This document shows positions 24,811 to 32,998 of a DNA stretch of 64,000 nt, in pieces (position 1 is the first letter of the stretch; each line of letters starts with the position of its first letter). The stretch lies in contig CAZJRB010000004.1 in the NCBI GenBank assembly GCA_964547995.1, forward strand, positions 70,311 through 134,310, in the 5' to 3' direction. The translations under genes were made by a program, and so were the position numbers. Below the pieces are notes generated by a model. The model was given only the letters and a program-made list of their open reading frames with translations, did not search any database and was not told where the DNA came from. Source of the stretch: CAZJRB01 sp964547995 (GTDB taxonomy: Bacteria > Planctomycetota > Planctomycetia > Pirellulales > Thermoguttaceae).

Positions 24811-26304
24811 ATGTACAATTCACACAATGCTTTGAGCATCGTTGTCGTCGGGGCGTCGGGCAACCTCGCAATAAAGAAGGTGTTTCCCGCTCTGTTCGCC
24901 CTGTATTGCCGGGGATACTTGCCCGAGCAATTCCACATTTTCGGTTTTGCGAGGTCGTCGTTCACCGACGCCGGGTTTCGGACGCGTGTTGCAGAGCACC
25001 TGACCTGCCGCTATGCGCCGGGCGAATCCTGCGAGCAGCGCATGGACGAATTCCTCGGCCGCTGTCGCTATATGTCCGGCAGCTACGGATCCCGCGACGC
25101 CTTCCTGGATCTCTTCGCGATGATGCGCGATTCCGAAGCGGGGAAACCGGCAAACCGCTTCTACTATCTCGCCGTCCCGCCGTCGGTCTTTCTCGATGTC
25201 GCCCGCGCGATTGGCAACGCGGGGCTGGTCAACTGCACCTCGGATGAACCATGGTCGCGCGTGGTCCTGGAAAAGCCCTTCGGCCGGGACCGGGAATCGT
25301 CCGATCTCATGGCCGGCGCGATCTCGCAGGTGTTCACGGAAAATCAGATTTACCGGATCGACCACTATCTTGGCAAGGAAGTAGTCCAGAACCTGATGGT
25401 CCTCCGCTTTGCCAACCTCGTGTTCCAGCCGATCTGGAACCGCGAATACGTTCGCAATGTGAATATCTTGTGGAAGGAGGACCTCGGCGTTGAAGGGCGC
25501 GGCGAGTATTTCGACCGATACGGGATCATTCGCGATGTGATGCAAAATCATCTTGTGCAGATTCTCGCCCTGGTTGCCATGGAGCCGCCCGATCGGCTGG
25601 ACGCCGCATGCACTGCATCGGAGAAGGTGAAAGTGCTGCGAAGCGTTTCCCCCTTGAAGTTGGAAGACCTCATCATTGGGCAGTATAGCGCGTCGGTCAA
25701 GGGCGGGAGAACGTATCCGGCTTATGTGGAGGATGAGACCGTTCCGGATGATTCGATCACACCCACCTTCGCCGCCGCCCGGCTGAAGATCGACAACCCG
25801 CGTTGGCGCGGCGTGCCGTTTGTGATCCTCGCTGGCAAGGGACTCGACGCCCGAATGACGGAAATCCGAATCCGGTTTCACGACGTGCCGGGAAACATGT
25901 TCTGCCGGCCGGACGATTGTCCCAACGCCAATGAACTGACAATTCGCGTACAGCCGGACGAGGCTATTTGCTTGTCGCTGGTCAACAAGGTACCGGGCTT
26001 GGGCATGAAGCTCGCGTCGAAAAGCCTCGATCTCCTCTACAAAGGGGTGTTTTCCGAGCAAATTCCCGACGCCTACGAAAGCCTCTTGCTGGACGTGATA
26101 AGGGGCGATAGGAGCCTATTCATCCGCAACGACGAGTTGCAGGCGGCGTGGGATATCTTCACGCCCATCTTGAACGAGATCGAGCAACGCAAGCCGGCTC
26201 CCAAACCGTACAAATTCGGCAGTCAAGGACCGGCAGAAACCTTGGAAAACCTGCTTGAATTGTGTAAACAGGAAAAAAACCAAAATTTCCCAAGTGTCCA
26301 GTAG
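24811..26304 (+). CDS. zwf: Glucose-6-phosphate dehydrogenase
   Basis: A 497-residue enzyme for the first step of the oxidative pentose phosphate pathway, making NADPH in the cytoplasm. The coenzyme loop GASGNLAIKK is near the N-terminus; the usual GASGDLA has Asp replaced by Asn here. The substrate-binding/active-site motif RIDHYLGKEVVQNLMVLRFA is intact (about 182-201), and VVLEKPFGRD precedes it. No 6-phosphogluconolactonase or Gnd gene is adjacent. Its place between hcp and the peroxide/superoxide cluster suggests supply of reducing power for detoxification, which is inference from position. Confidence 0.95.
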   Translation: MYNSHNALSIVVVGASGNLAIKKVFPALFALYCRGYLPEQFHIFGFARSSFTDAGFRTRVAEHLTCRYAPGESCEQRMDEFLGRCRYMSGSYGSRDAFLDLFAMMRDSEAGKPANRFYYLAVPPSVFLDVARAIGNAGLVNCTSDEPWSRVVLEKPFGRDRESSDLMAGAISQVFTENQIYRIDHYLGKEVVQNLMVLRFANLVFQPIWNREYVRNVNILWKEDLGVEGRGEYFDRYGIIRDVMQNHLVQILALVAMEPPDRLDAACTASEKVKVLRSVSPLKLEDLIIGQYSASVKGGRTYPAYVEDETVPDDSITPTFAAARLKIDNPRWRGVPFVILAGKGLDARMTEIRIRFHDVPGNMFCRPDDCPNANELTIRVQPDEAICLSLVNKVPGLGMKLASKSLDLLYKGVFSEQIPDAYESLLLDVIRGDRSLFIRNDELQAAWDIFTPILNEIEQRKPAPKPYKFGSQGPAETLENLLELCKQEKNQNFPSVQ

Positions 26305-26479
26305 AAAATCGGGGAGAATGATGGCATCCGGCGATTCTTGGAAAGGGTCGCAAACACACCTAAGTCGTTTTCATGCAAGTGTTTATGCGGCGAGTGCGAA
26401 GGGGCAATCGAAAGACGCCCGGCGGAGACTTGCCAGAATGTCTGATTGTGCAAACAATGGATTCAGTCGTAAATAAAAA

Positions 26480-26497
26480 TAATAATCAGTACTATTA
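26480..26497. promoter_or_regulatory. AT-rich dyad, possible PerR/Fur-type operator
   Basis: TAATAATCAGTACTATTA has inverted TAATA/TATTA arms inside the only strongly AT-rich stretch of the 26305-26608 gap (AAATAAAAATAATAATC). It lies upstream of the CBS-perR-ferritin run, which makes an iron/peroxide regulator plausible. The match to a canonical PerR box is only partial. Confidence 0.3.
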
Positions 26498-26608
26498 AGG
26501 GCCGTTTCTGTAGCTGTTTTGAACACCAGGGAATACTCACAGTCGCTTCAGGGACAAACTTCCCTAAGGCACGTGATTTCACAATATTTGGACTCCGGAA
26601 GGCAGGAA

Positions 26609-27010
26609 ATGAACACCATACTCGTTGGCACGGCGGCGGAACACATGACGAAAGAAGTGGATTCCGTGGCACCCGAAATGGACACGTACGAAGCCATCCA
26701 TCGTCTGGTGAAAAATCGCGTTTCCGCGATGCCCGTCGTAGATGATGGTGGGAAACTGGTAGGGATTCTCTCCGAGAGAGATTGTCTGGACGCCTTCCTT
26801 CGGGCAGAGTACTACGAGTCGCCACCCGCACTGGTCAAAGACCTGATGACTGCGGAGGTGGTGAGCGTCGAGCGGGACACGAACATCTTGAAAGTGGTCG
26901 AACTGTTCTCGAAGAAGAACTTCCACTACCTTCCCGTAGTCGAGAACGATCGGCTCGTTGGACAAATCAGCCGAAAAGAGGTGATTCGCGCAATCCAGGA
27001 GATGCGTTAG
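26609..27010 (+). CDS. Two-CBS-domain protein
   Basis: A 133-residue protein made of a tandem CBS pair (AEHMTKEVDSVAPEMDTYEA ... MPVVDDGGKLVGILSERDCL, and KDLMTAEVVSVERDTNILKV ... LPVVENDRLVGQISRKEVI). CBS pairs bind adenine nucleotides or SAM and usually regulate other proteins. The ATG at 26609 follows AAGGCAGGA. The gap to perR is only 12 bases, so it is probably the first gene of the redox operon. Its ligand is not predictable. Confidence 0.85.
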   Translation: MNTILVGTAAEHMTKEVDSVAPEMDTYEAIHRLVKNRVSAMPVVDDGGKLVGILSERDCLDAFLRAEYYESPPALVKDLMTAEVVSVERDTNILKVVELFSKKNFHYLPVVENDRLVGQISRKEVIRAIQEMR

Positions 27011-27022
27011 GTCGGGTGCGAA

Positions 27023-27436
27023 ATGAATAGAAGGCGAATTCACAGAAACACACCCCAGCGGCGTTTGATCCTGGAAGAGCTTCGAAAGGTCACGTCGCAC
27101 CCTACGGCGGCCACATTGTACGAAAGCGTGCGGCGCCGCCTCCCCAAAGTCAGCTTGGGGACGGTGTATCGCAACTTGGAACTCCTTGCCGAGATGGGCG
27201 TGATTCAGAAGTTGGAACTCGGCGGCTCGGAGGCGCGGTTTGACGGAAACACGGAGCGTCACGAGCATATACGTTGCATCGAGTGCGGCAGGGTGGATGA
27301 CCTGCGCGGCGTGCCGATGCAGAAGCCGGATCTGGCCTCGGATGCCTTTCGCGGGTATAAGGTTGTTGATTACCGTGTGCATTTCCTGGGCATCTGCCCG
27401 GAATGCCTTAAGAAACGGACACAACGAGAAACATAG
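27023..27436 (+). CDS. perR: Fur-family peroxide regulator, PerR-like
   Basis: A 137-residue Fur-family repressor. The PerR-type metal site residues are visible: H26 (HPTAATLY), D74 (RFDGN), H80 and H82 (RHEHIRC). The structural zinc site is C85/C88 (CIEC) and C125/C128 (CPEC). The winged helix holds SLGTVYRNLELLAEMGVI. In PerR, iron-catalysed oxidation of the His residues releases DNA. It lies in front of ferritin, peroxiredoxin, superoxide reductase and rubrerythrin genes, the classic PerR regulon, and probably controls them. Confidence 0.85.
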   Translation: MNRRRIHRNTPQRRLILEELRKVTSHPTAATLYESVRRRLPKVSLGTVYRNLELLAEMGVIQKLELGGSEARFDGNTERHEHIRCIECGRVDDLRGVPMQKPDLASDAFRGYKVVDYRVHFLGICPECLKKRTQRET

Positions 27437-27458
27437 GAAAAAGCAGGAGAAACGAACC

Positions 27459-27983
27459 ATGCTAAAACCAAAGATGCAGGAAGCGCTGAACAGGCAGGTC
27501 AACGCCGAGTTATACTCCGCGTACCTGTACCTCTCGATGTCGGCATACTTCGAGTCGAGGGGGCTTCAGGGAATGGCCCATTGGATGAGGATGCAATTCG
27601 AGGAGGAACAGATTCACGGGTTGAAGATCTACGACTTCGTCAACGAGCGGAGCGGCCGGGTCATTCTGGCCGAGATCGAGGCCCCGGAGACGGAGTGGGA
27701 TTCCGCGTTGGACGTTTTTGAAAACGCATACGGGCACGAGCAAAAGGTAACCGGCCTGATCGACGATCTGGTCAGCCTCGCTTACGAGGAGAAGGACCAT
27801 GCGACGGCGAGTTTCCTCCAATGGTTCGTGGACGAACAGGTGGAAGAGGAAGCGAACGTATCGCAGATTGTCGATCAGTTGAAGATGGTGGGAGACAGCG
27901 GGGCGGCCCTTTTCCTGCTGGACGGGCAATTGGGGCAACGAGCCGCCCCGACCGTGGCGCCGGATGCCGGCGGCGCCGGGTAA
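27459..27983 (+). CDS. Bacterial non-heme ferritin
   Basis: A 174-residue ferritin. The diiron ferroxidase residues are seen in NRQVNAELYSAYLYLSMSAY, the MRMQFEEEQIHGLKIYDFVN pair of Glu and His, and HEQKVTGLIDDLVSLA, with the FLQWFVDEQVEEE helix. The last 20 residues (after LFLLDGQLG) are a Pro/Ala/Gly tail. It oxidises ferrous iron and stores it, limiting Fenton chemistry. AGGAGA supports the start. It is 22 bases after perR. Confidence 0.93.
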   Translation: MLKPKMQEALNRQVNAELYSAYLYLSMSAYFESRGLQGMAHWMRMQFEEEQIHGLKIYDFVNERSGRVILAEIEAPETEWDSALDVFENAYGHEQKVTGLIDDLVSLAYEEKDHATASFLQWFVDEQVEEEANVSQIVDQLKMVGDSGAALFLLDGQLGQRAAPTVAPDAGGAG

Positions 27984-28035
27984 TTCTTACAGGAACATGA
28001 AAACTTGTGACGTGAAACCAAGCAGGAGGTTAGCC

Positions 28036-28626
28036 ATGACAACGATTGTAACGGAAAAGGCCCCGGATTTTACCGCCCAGGCGGTCATGCCGGACAATTC
28101 GTTCGCCGAGTTGACGCTGTCGTCGTACGAGGGCAAGTACGTGGTCTTGTTCTTCTATCCTCTCGACTTCACCTTTGTGTGCCCGTCGGAAATCATCGCT
28201 TTCGACAAGGCGCTCTCGAAGTTCGAGCAACGGAACTGCCAGGTGATCGGCGCGTCGGTTGATTCGCACTTCACGCATTTCGCCTGGAAGAACACTCCCG
28301 TGGAACAGGGCGGCATCGGGCCGATCCGGTACCCCCTGGTGTCCGATCTGAACAAAAGTATCTCGCAAAAGTACGGCGTGCTTCTCAACGGCGAGGTGGC
28401 GCTGCGCGGTCTTTTCCTGATCGACAAGAAGGGGATCGTCCGCCACGCACTGATCAACGATCTGCCGTTGGGCCGCAACGTGGACGAAGCCCTGCGAGTT
28501 CTCGACGCGTTGCAGTTCACCGAGGAGCACGGCGACGTCTGCCCGGCCAACTGGCAGCAGGGCGAAGACGCCATGAAACCGACGGCCAAAGGCGTTGCCG
28601 AATATCTGGCAAAACACACCGGATAA
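28036..28626 (+). CDS. 2-Cys peroxiredoxin (AhpC/Prx1 type)
   Basis: A 196-residue typical 2-Cys peroxiredoxin. The peroxidatic Cys is C49 in DFTFVCPSEI and the resolving Cys is C169 in GDVCPANWQQG. YPLVSDLNKSISQKYGVL and GLFLIDKKGIVRH are family hallmarks. It reduces hydrogen peroxide and organic peroxides in the cytoplasm. No AhpF or thioredoxin reductase is adjacent, so the donor is unknown. AGGAGG (28024-28029) precedes the ATG. Confidence 0.95.
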   Translation: MTTIVTEKAPDFTAQAVMPDNSFAELTLSSYEGKYVVLFFYPLDFTFVCPSEIIAFDKALSKFEQRNCQVIGASVDSHFTHFAWKNTPVEQGGIGPIRYPLVSDLNKSISQKYGVLLNGEVALRGLFLIDKKGIVRHALINDLPLGRNVDEALRVLDALQFTEEHGDVCPANWQQGEDAMKPTAKGVAEYLAKHTG

Positions 28627-28708
28627 CCGTATAACAATTTTGTGATTACCGGCCGCCGGCGGAGTCCGATCGCTCGCCGCGTCGGCGGCAGAACCTTGTA
28701 AGGTGCAA

Positions 28709-28836
28709 CCGATAAATAACTTTCCGGATTCAAGAATAAAGGAGGGGGCACCTGCCCCCGGACCATCATCAAATGGGCCAAGTCCCGGGGGCGGGTGCCC
28801 CCTCCTTTGAACCCAAATCGGAAAGTTATTTATCGG
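28709..28836. mobile_element. 128-bp MITE-like element with 18-bp perfect terminal inverted repeats
   Basis: CCGATAAATAACTTTCCG (28709-28726) is exactly inverted at 28819-28836. Inside is a hairpin AAAGGAGGGGGCACCTGCCC against GGGCGGGTGCCCCCTCCTTT. The inner hairpin recurs at 29925-29997 without these ends. It separates the peroxiredoxin and desulfoferrodoxin genes. Confidence 0.75.
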
Positions 28837-28869
28837 CCGCTCGTAAACCTCATTAAAGGAGTCAGGCAA

Positions 28870-29250
28870 ATGGCTACTGTGGTACTGCAAGTCTACAAGT
28901 GCAGCGTGTGCGGCAATATCGTCGAGGTGATCGGCGCCGGCGCCGGCAGGCTCGTCTGCTGCGGCAAGAGCATGGAGTTGCTGGCCGAGAACACAACCGA
29001 CGCCGCGCGGGAAAAGCACGTCCCGGTCGTCGAAAAGGTCGACGGCGGCGTCAAGGTCGCCGTCGGGTCCGTCGCCCATCCCATGGCGGACGACCATTAC
29101 ATCGAATGGATCGAGGTCATTGCCGGCGGCAAATCGTACCGCCAGTTCCTCAAGCCGGGTGACGCGCCGGAAGCCGAGTTCCCAATCGAAGCCGAGCAGA
29201 TTACCGCCCGGGCACTGTGCAACCTGCACGGCTTGTGGAAAGCGGAGTGA
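28870..29250 (+). CDS. dfx: Desulfoferrodoxin (superoxide reductase), cytoplasmic
   Basis: A 126-residue 2Fe-superoxide reductase. Center I (desulforedoxin) ligands are C11, C14, C30, C31 (CSVCG ... VCCGKSM). The catalytic center II ligands are H50 (REKHVPVVEKV), H70 and H76 (AHPMADDHYIEW), C117 and H120 (CNLHGLW). It reduces superoxide to peroxide without releasing oxygen. AAAGGAG, 8 bases before ATG, sets the start. It works with the rubrerythrin and peroxiredoxin of the same cluster. A Tat-exported paralogue is at 39714. Confidence 0.96.
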   Translation: MATVVLQVYKCSVCGNIVEVIGAGAGRLVCCGKSMELLAENTTDAAREKHVPVVEKVDGGVKVAVGSVAHPMADDHYIEWIEVIAGGKSYRQFLKPGDAPEAEFPIEAEQITARALCNLHGLWKAE

Positions 29251-29311
29251 GCGTTTCTTGTATTTCGGTCGCTTGTCAAACGTTGAGGGCACAACCATCA
29301 AGGAGAACGAC

Positions 29312-29887
29312 ATGAGCAGTCTGAAAGGTACGCAAACGGAGAAGAATCTGTTGACCGCGTTTGCCGGCGAGTCGCAGGCACGAAATCGGTACACGTTCTT
29401 TTCCAGCAAAGCGAGAAAGGAAGGCTTTGTCCAAATTGCCGACATCTTCGAGGAAACCGCCCATCAAGAGAAGGAGCACGCGAAGCGGTTCTTCAAGTTT
29501 CTCGAAGGCGGCGACGTCGAGATTCAGGCCGCGTTTCCGGCCGGGGTAATCGGGAGCACCGCCGAGAACCTCAAGGCAGCCGCCGCCGGCGAACACGAAG
29601 AGTGGGAAACCCTTTATCCCCAATTCGCCGAAACGGCCCGACAAGAAGGGTTCGAAGCGATTGCAAACGTGCTCGAAGCCGTCTCCGTGGCAGAGAAACA
29701 GCACGAGAACAGGTATCTCGGTCTGCTGGCCAACGTGGAGGCGAACACCGTCTTCAAGAAGGACAAGAAAGTGGTCTGGCGGTGCCGGAACTGCGGTTAC
29801 CTGCACGAAGGCGAGGAGGCCCCCGGGGCCTGCCCGGCATGTGCCCATCCCCAGGCGTATTTCGAGGTGTTGGCCGAAAACTGGTAA
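29312..29887 (+). CDS. rbr: Rubrerythrin
   Basis: A 191-residue protein. An erythrin-type four-helix diiron domain with the repeated ExxH pattern (FAGESQARNRYTFFSSKA ... EETAHQEKEHAKRFF, and VSVAEKQHENRY) is followed by a C-terminal rubredoxin domain (WRCRNCGYLHEGEEAPGACP and CAHP). It acts as an NADH-linked peroxidase in anaerobes, receiving electrons through rubredoxin, which is encoded at 32810. AAGGAGA precedes the ATG. Confidence 0.96.
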   Translation: MSSLKGTQTEKNLLTAFAGESQARNRYTFFSSKARKEGFVQIADIFEETAHQEKEHAKRFFKFLEGGDVEIQAAFPAGVIGSTAENLKAAAAGEHEEWETLYPQFAETARQEGFEAIANVLEAVSVAEKQHENRYLGLLANVEANTVFKKDKKVVWRCRNCGYLHEGEEAPGACPACAHPQAYFEVLAENW

Positions 29888-29924
29888 CCAGCGAGGGTAA
29901 CACGTTATGTACTCCGCCAAGATT

Positions 29925-29997
29925 CAAAGGAGGGGGCACCTGCCCCAGGCCAGCGAGAGTAATGCGTTACGTCCGGGGGCAGGTGCCCCCTCCTTTG
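29925..29997. repeat. AGGGGGCACCTGCCCC hairpin
   Basis: CAAAGGAGGGGGCACCTGCC and its inverse GGCAGGTGCCCCCTCCTTTG enclose GCCAGCGAGAGTAATGCGTT, a word that also occurs degenerately just outside at 29889-29910. Lies after rubrerythrin and could terminate its transcript. Confidence 0.6.
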
Positions 29998-30047
29998 TTC
30001 TTCTCGCGGGACTGTTCCCTTGACTCAATGGTTTGCGGGAGGCCGTC

Positions 30048-30776
30048 ATGGCAGTACGAAAGATCGTCAAAATCGACGAGGAGAAGTGCGACGGTTGCGG
30101 GCAGTGTATCGTCGATTGCCCGGAGGGGGCGCTGCAAATTATCGACGGCAAGGCCCGAGTGGTGAAGGAAAGCTACTGCGATGGGCTGGGTGCGTGCATC
30201 GGTGCTTGCCCCCGGGACGCCATCACGATTGAACAGCGCGAGGCCGAGCCTTTTGACGAGAAGGCGGTGAAGCAACACATGGCCGAGGCCCGGCGGCAGA
30301 AAGCCAAGCTGCCGGCATTGGAATGCGGCTGCCCCGGCTCGGCCGTGCGCGAAATGCGGCGGCCGTCGCCGGCGGACCCTTCTGCGGGAGATGTCCCGTC
30401 GCAGTTGAGCCACTGGCCCGTGCAATTGACGCTGGTGCCGCCGAATGCCCCGTTTCTCCGGGAAGCGGACCTGCTGCTGGTGGCCGATTGCGTGCCGTTT
30501 GCCGTGGCCGATTTCCACGCGCGTTTCCTCCAGGGGCATCCCGTGGTGGTGGGATGCCCCAAACTCGACGATCCGCAAGCTTACGTCGGAAAGCTCGCCC
30601 AAATTCTCCAGCAGTCTTCGATCCGCAACCTGACGATCCTCCACATGGAGGTCCCTTGTTGCACGGGATTGTGCATGATCGCCAAACGGGCCATGGAAAC
30701 CGCCGGCGTCAGCGTGCCGGTCAAGGAGATCACCGTGAGTGTTGACGGACGCGTGATTGCAGAACGGGAATCGTAG
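30048..30776 (+). CDS. Ferredoxin-domain iron-sulfur protein
   Basis: A 242-residue protein. The N-terminus carries a 2[4Fe-4S] ferredoxin domain (CDGCGQCIVDCPEGAL and CDGLGACIGACPRDA). The remaining 180 residues hold further cysteines: ECGCPGSAV, LLVADCVPFAVADF, VVGCPKLDD and HMEVPCCTGLCMIAK, which may hold another cluster. Similar proteins occur beside hcp or oxygen-response genes in anaerobes, where they are thought to shuttle electrons; the exact partner is unknown. GGGAGG sets the ATG. It is 15 bases before the HD gene and likely co-transcribed with the flavodiiron protein. Confidence 0.8.
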   Translation: MAVRKIVKIDEEKCDGCGQCIVDCPEGALQIIDGKARVVKESYCDGLGACIGACPRDAITIEQREAEPFDEKAVKQHMAEARRQKAKLPALECGCPGSAVREMRRPSPADPSAGDVPSQLSHWPVQLTLVPPNAPFLREADLLLVADCVPFAVADFHARFLQGHPVVVGCPKLDDPQAYVGKLAQILQQSSIRNLTILHMEVPCCTGLCMIAKRAMETAGVSVPVKEITVSVDGRVIAERES

Positions 30777-30791
30777 AGGTGGAGTGAGATC

Positions 30792-31529
30792 ATGAGCGAA
30801 CCTCGATGTCCCGGCCAGGATTTGCGCTACTTGAAGCCGGAGGACGTGTTTGACATCCGCTGCCCTTACTGTAAAAAGGAAGTCGAGTTTTTCAAGGACG
30901 AGCCGTCGTTGCGGTGCCCGTCGTGTCACAGGCGAGTGCGTAATCCCAAAATCGACCTCGGTTGCGCCAAGTGGTGTGCATACGCGAAGGAGTGCCTGGG
31001 GGCTGTTGACGACGAATCCGACGAGATCGCGCCGGTGTGCGACCGGCTGATTCTGGAGGTGCAAACCGTTTTCGGCTCCGACCGGCGGCGAATCGACCAC
31101 GCCCTGAAGGTTCTCGATTTTGCCGAAAGGATCGCAAGAACGGAAGGCGGCGACCCATTGGTCGTCCGCGCGGCGGCAATCCTGCACGATATCGGCATTC
31201 CCGAGGCCGAGCGGAAACACGGCTCCTGCACCGCGAAACTCCGGGAGATCGAAGGCCCGCCGGTCGCCAGGGCGATCATGGAGAGGCTTGAACTCGACGA
31301 GAGTGTCGTCGACCATGTCTGCCGGATCATCGGCTCCCGCCACAGCGGAAAGGACATCGACACCCCCGAGTTCCGCATCGTCTGGGACGCCGATTGGCTG
31401 GTCAATATCCCCGGGGAGCATTCAGGCGAAGACCGGGAAAAAACGGCCGCACTGATTGCAAAGACATTCAAGACCGGCAAGGGCCGCGCGATGGCCGAGA
31501 AACTGTTCCTTCAAGACATTGAAGATTGA
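30792..31529 (+). CDS. HD-domain protein with N-terminal zinc-binding region
   Basis: A 245-residue protein. N-terminal Cys pairs CPYCKKEVEF and CPSCHRRV make a zinc ribbon. A CAKWCAYAKEC segment (about 58-68) could hold more metal. The HD phosphohydrolase core follows, with HALKVLDFAERIA, AAAILHDIGIPEAE and DADWLVNIPG supplying the conserved His-Asp metal ligands. HD domains hydrolyse phosphates, often of nucleotides, but the substrate is unknown. Its co-occurrence with ferredoxin and flavodiiron protein genes suggests a redox-linked signal role. It ends 24 bases before the flavodiiron gene. Confidence 0.8.
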   Translation: MSEPRCPGQDLRYLKPEDVFDIRCPYCKKEVEFFKDEPSLRCPSCHRRVRNPKIDLGCAKWCAYAKECLGAVDDESDEIAPVCDRLILEVQTVFGSDRRRIDHALKVLDFAERIARTEGGDPLVVRAAAILHDIGIPEAERKHGSCTAKLREIEGPPVARAIMERLELDESVVDHVCRIIGSRHSGKDIDTPEFRIVWDADWLVNIPGEHSGEDREKTAALIAKTFKTGKGRAMAEKLFLQDIED

Positions 31530-31553
31530 TGCTCGAAGATCGAAAGGACTCTC

Positions 31554-32777
31554 ATGGATACGACACTGCGGCAAGACATCGATTGGGTCGGGTGCGTCGA
31601 CTGGACGATTCGCGATTTCCACAGTTACAAGACGGAACGCGGCGCCACGTACAACGCCTACCTCGTTCGCGACGACAAGACCGCGCTGATCGACACCGTT
31701 AAGGCGCCCTACGCGGAAGAGCTGCTCGAAAACATCGCCCGATTGACGGAACTCGCGGAAGTCGACTACGTGGTCTGCAACCATGCCGAGCCCGACCATG
31801 CCGGCTCCCTGCCGCGCGTGATGGAAAGCCTGCCGAGTGCGACGCTCGTGTGCGACAAGAAGTGTCTCGCAACGTTGTCGAAGTGCTTCGACGCGTCGGG
31901 ATGGAAAACCGAGATCGTCGCCTCCGGCGATACGATCCCGCTCGGCAAGCGGACGCTGCAATTCGTCGAGACGCCAATGGTACACTGGCCCGAGTCGATG
32001 TTTACCTACGTCCCGGAAGAGAAGCTGCTCTTCTCAATGGATGCCTTCGGCCAGCACTATGCCAGCTCGCAGCGGTTCGACGATGAAGTGCCGTTGTGTA
32101 CCGTTCTCGAAGAGGCCAAAACCTACTACGCCAACATCGTGATGCCCTACGGCAAGCAGGTTGCCGGGGTGTTGGAGCAGGCCGGGGGTCTCGACATCGA
32201 GATGATTGCCCCCAGCCACGGCGTCATTTGGCGCACGCACCCGGCGAAGATCATCGAAGCATACAAAAACTGGTGCGTCTGCCGGCCCAAGCCGAAGGTG
32301 CTGGTCGTCTACGACACGATGTGGGAGAGCACCGGCCGGATGGCCCGCGCGATTTGCGAAGGGGCATCGCAGCCGGGCGTCGAAGCGGTGCTCCTGCACG
32401 TTCGCCGTTCACACTTGACCCGAATCGCCGCCGAGGTGATCGACGCCGCCACGGTTGCGTTCGGCTCCGCCACGCTCAACCGCGGCATGATGCCGATGGC
32501 CGGCGCGGCGCTAACGTATCTGAAGGGACTCCAGCCAACGGGTAAGGCCGCTTTCGCGTTCGGTTCGTACGGTTGGGGCCGCGGCGGGCCGGAAGCCGTT
32601 CAGAAGTACCTGGAGGCAATGAAGTGGGAAATCCTGCGCGAGCCGCTAAGGGCCCAGTACCGGCCCGCCCCGGAGGTGCTCGACGAGTGCCGCGAGGCCG
32701 GAAAAATGCTCGCCGAAAAGGCGAAGCAGATGGCCGGCGATCGCAAACCCGGTCAAAACGTTTGCGTTGATCCATAA
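31554..32777 (+). CDS. Flavodiiron protein (oxygen/NO reductase)
   Basis: A 407-residue class A flavodiiron protein. The metallo-beta-lactamase-like domain has the diiron motif H77-x-E79-x-D81-H82 (CNHAEPDHAG), then VHWPESMFTYVPEEKLLFSM and SHGVIWRTHP. The C-terminal flavodoxin domain begins VLVVYDTMWESTGRMARAIC (about residue 250). It reduces oxygen to water (or NO to N2O) with electrons from rubredoxin. The rubredoxin gene lies 32 bases downstream, matching the rubredoxin:oxygen oxidoreductase pairing known from Desulfovibrio. Confidence 0.95.
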   Translation: MDTTLRQDIDWVGCVDWTIRDFHSYKTERGATYNAYLVRDDKTALIDTVKAPYAEELLENIARLTELAEVDYVVCNHAEPDHAGSLPRVMESLPSATLVCDKKCLATLSKCFDASGWKTEIVASGDTIPLGKRTLQFVETPMVHWPESMFTYVPEEKLLFSMDAFGQHYASSQRFDDEVPLCTVLEEAKTYYANIVMPYGKQVAGVLEQAGGLDIEMIAPSHGVIWRTHPAKIIEAYKNWCVCRPKPKVLVVYDTMWESTGRMARAICEGASQPGVEAVLLHVRRSHLTRIAAEVIDAATVAFGSATLNRGMMPMAGAALTYLKGLQPTGKAAFAFGSYGWGRGGPEAVQKYLEAMKWEILREPLRAQYRPAPEVLDECREAGKMLAEKAKQMAGDRKPGQNVCVDP

Positions 32778-32809
32778 CCGCTATCCTTATGTCGAAGGAG
32801 AGATGAAAG

Positions 32810-32971
32810 ATGCAGAAGTACGTATGCGATATATGTGGTTGGACGTACGATCCGGCAGCCGGTCTGCCCGAGCAGGGTATCGAGCCGGGGACGCCGTTCG
32901 AAGACCTTCCGGACGATTTCGAGTGTCCGGAGTGCGGGGCGGGCAAGGATGCGTTTTCACCGGCAGATTAG
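32810..32971 (+). CDS. Rubredoxin
   Basis: A 53-residue protein that starts MQKYVCDICGWTYDPAAG. The iron is held by C6, C9, C39 and C42 (CDICG and CPECG), with the usual DLPDDFECPECGAGKDAF end. AAGGAG (32795-32800) lies 9 bases before the ATG. It is the likely electron donor for the flavodiiron protein immediately upstream and for rubrerythrin. Confidence 0.95.
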   Translation: MQKYVCDICGWTYDPAAGLPEQGIEPGTPFEDLPDDFECPECGAGKDAFSPAD

Positions 32972-32998
32972 TTAGGCCGGCCAAGGGTAGACATTGCC

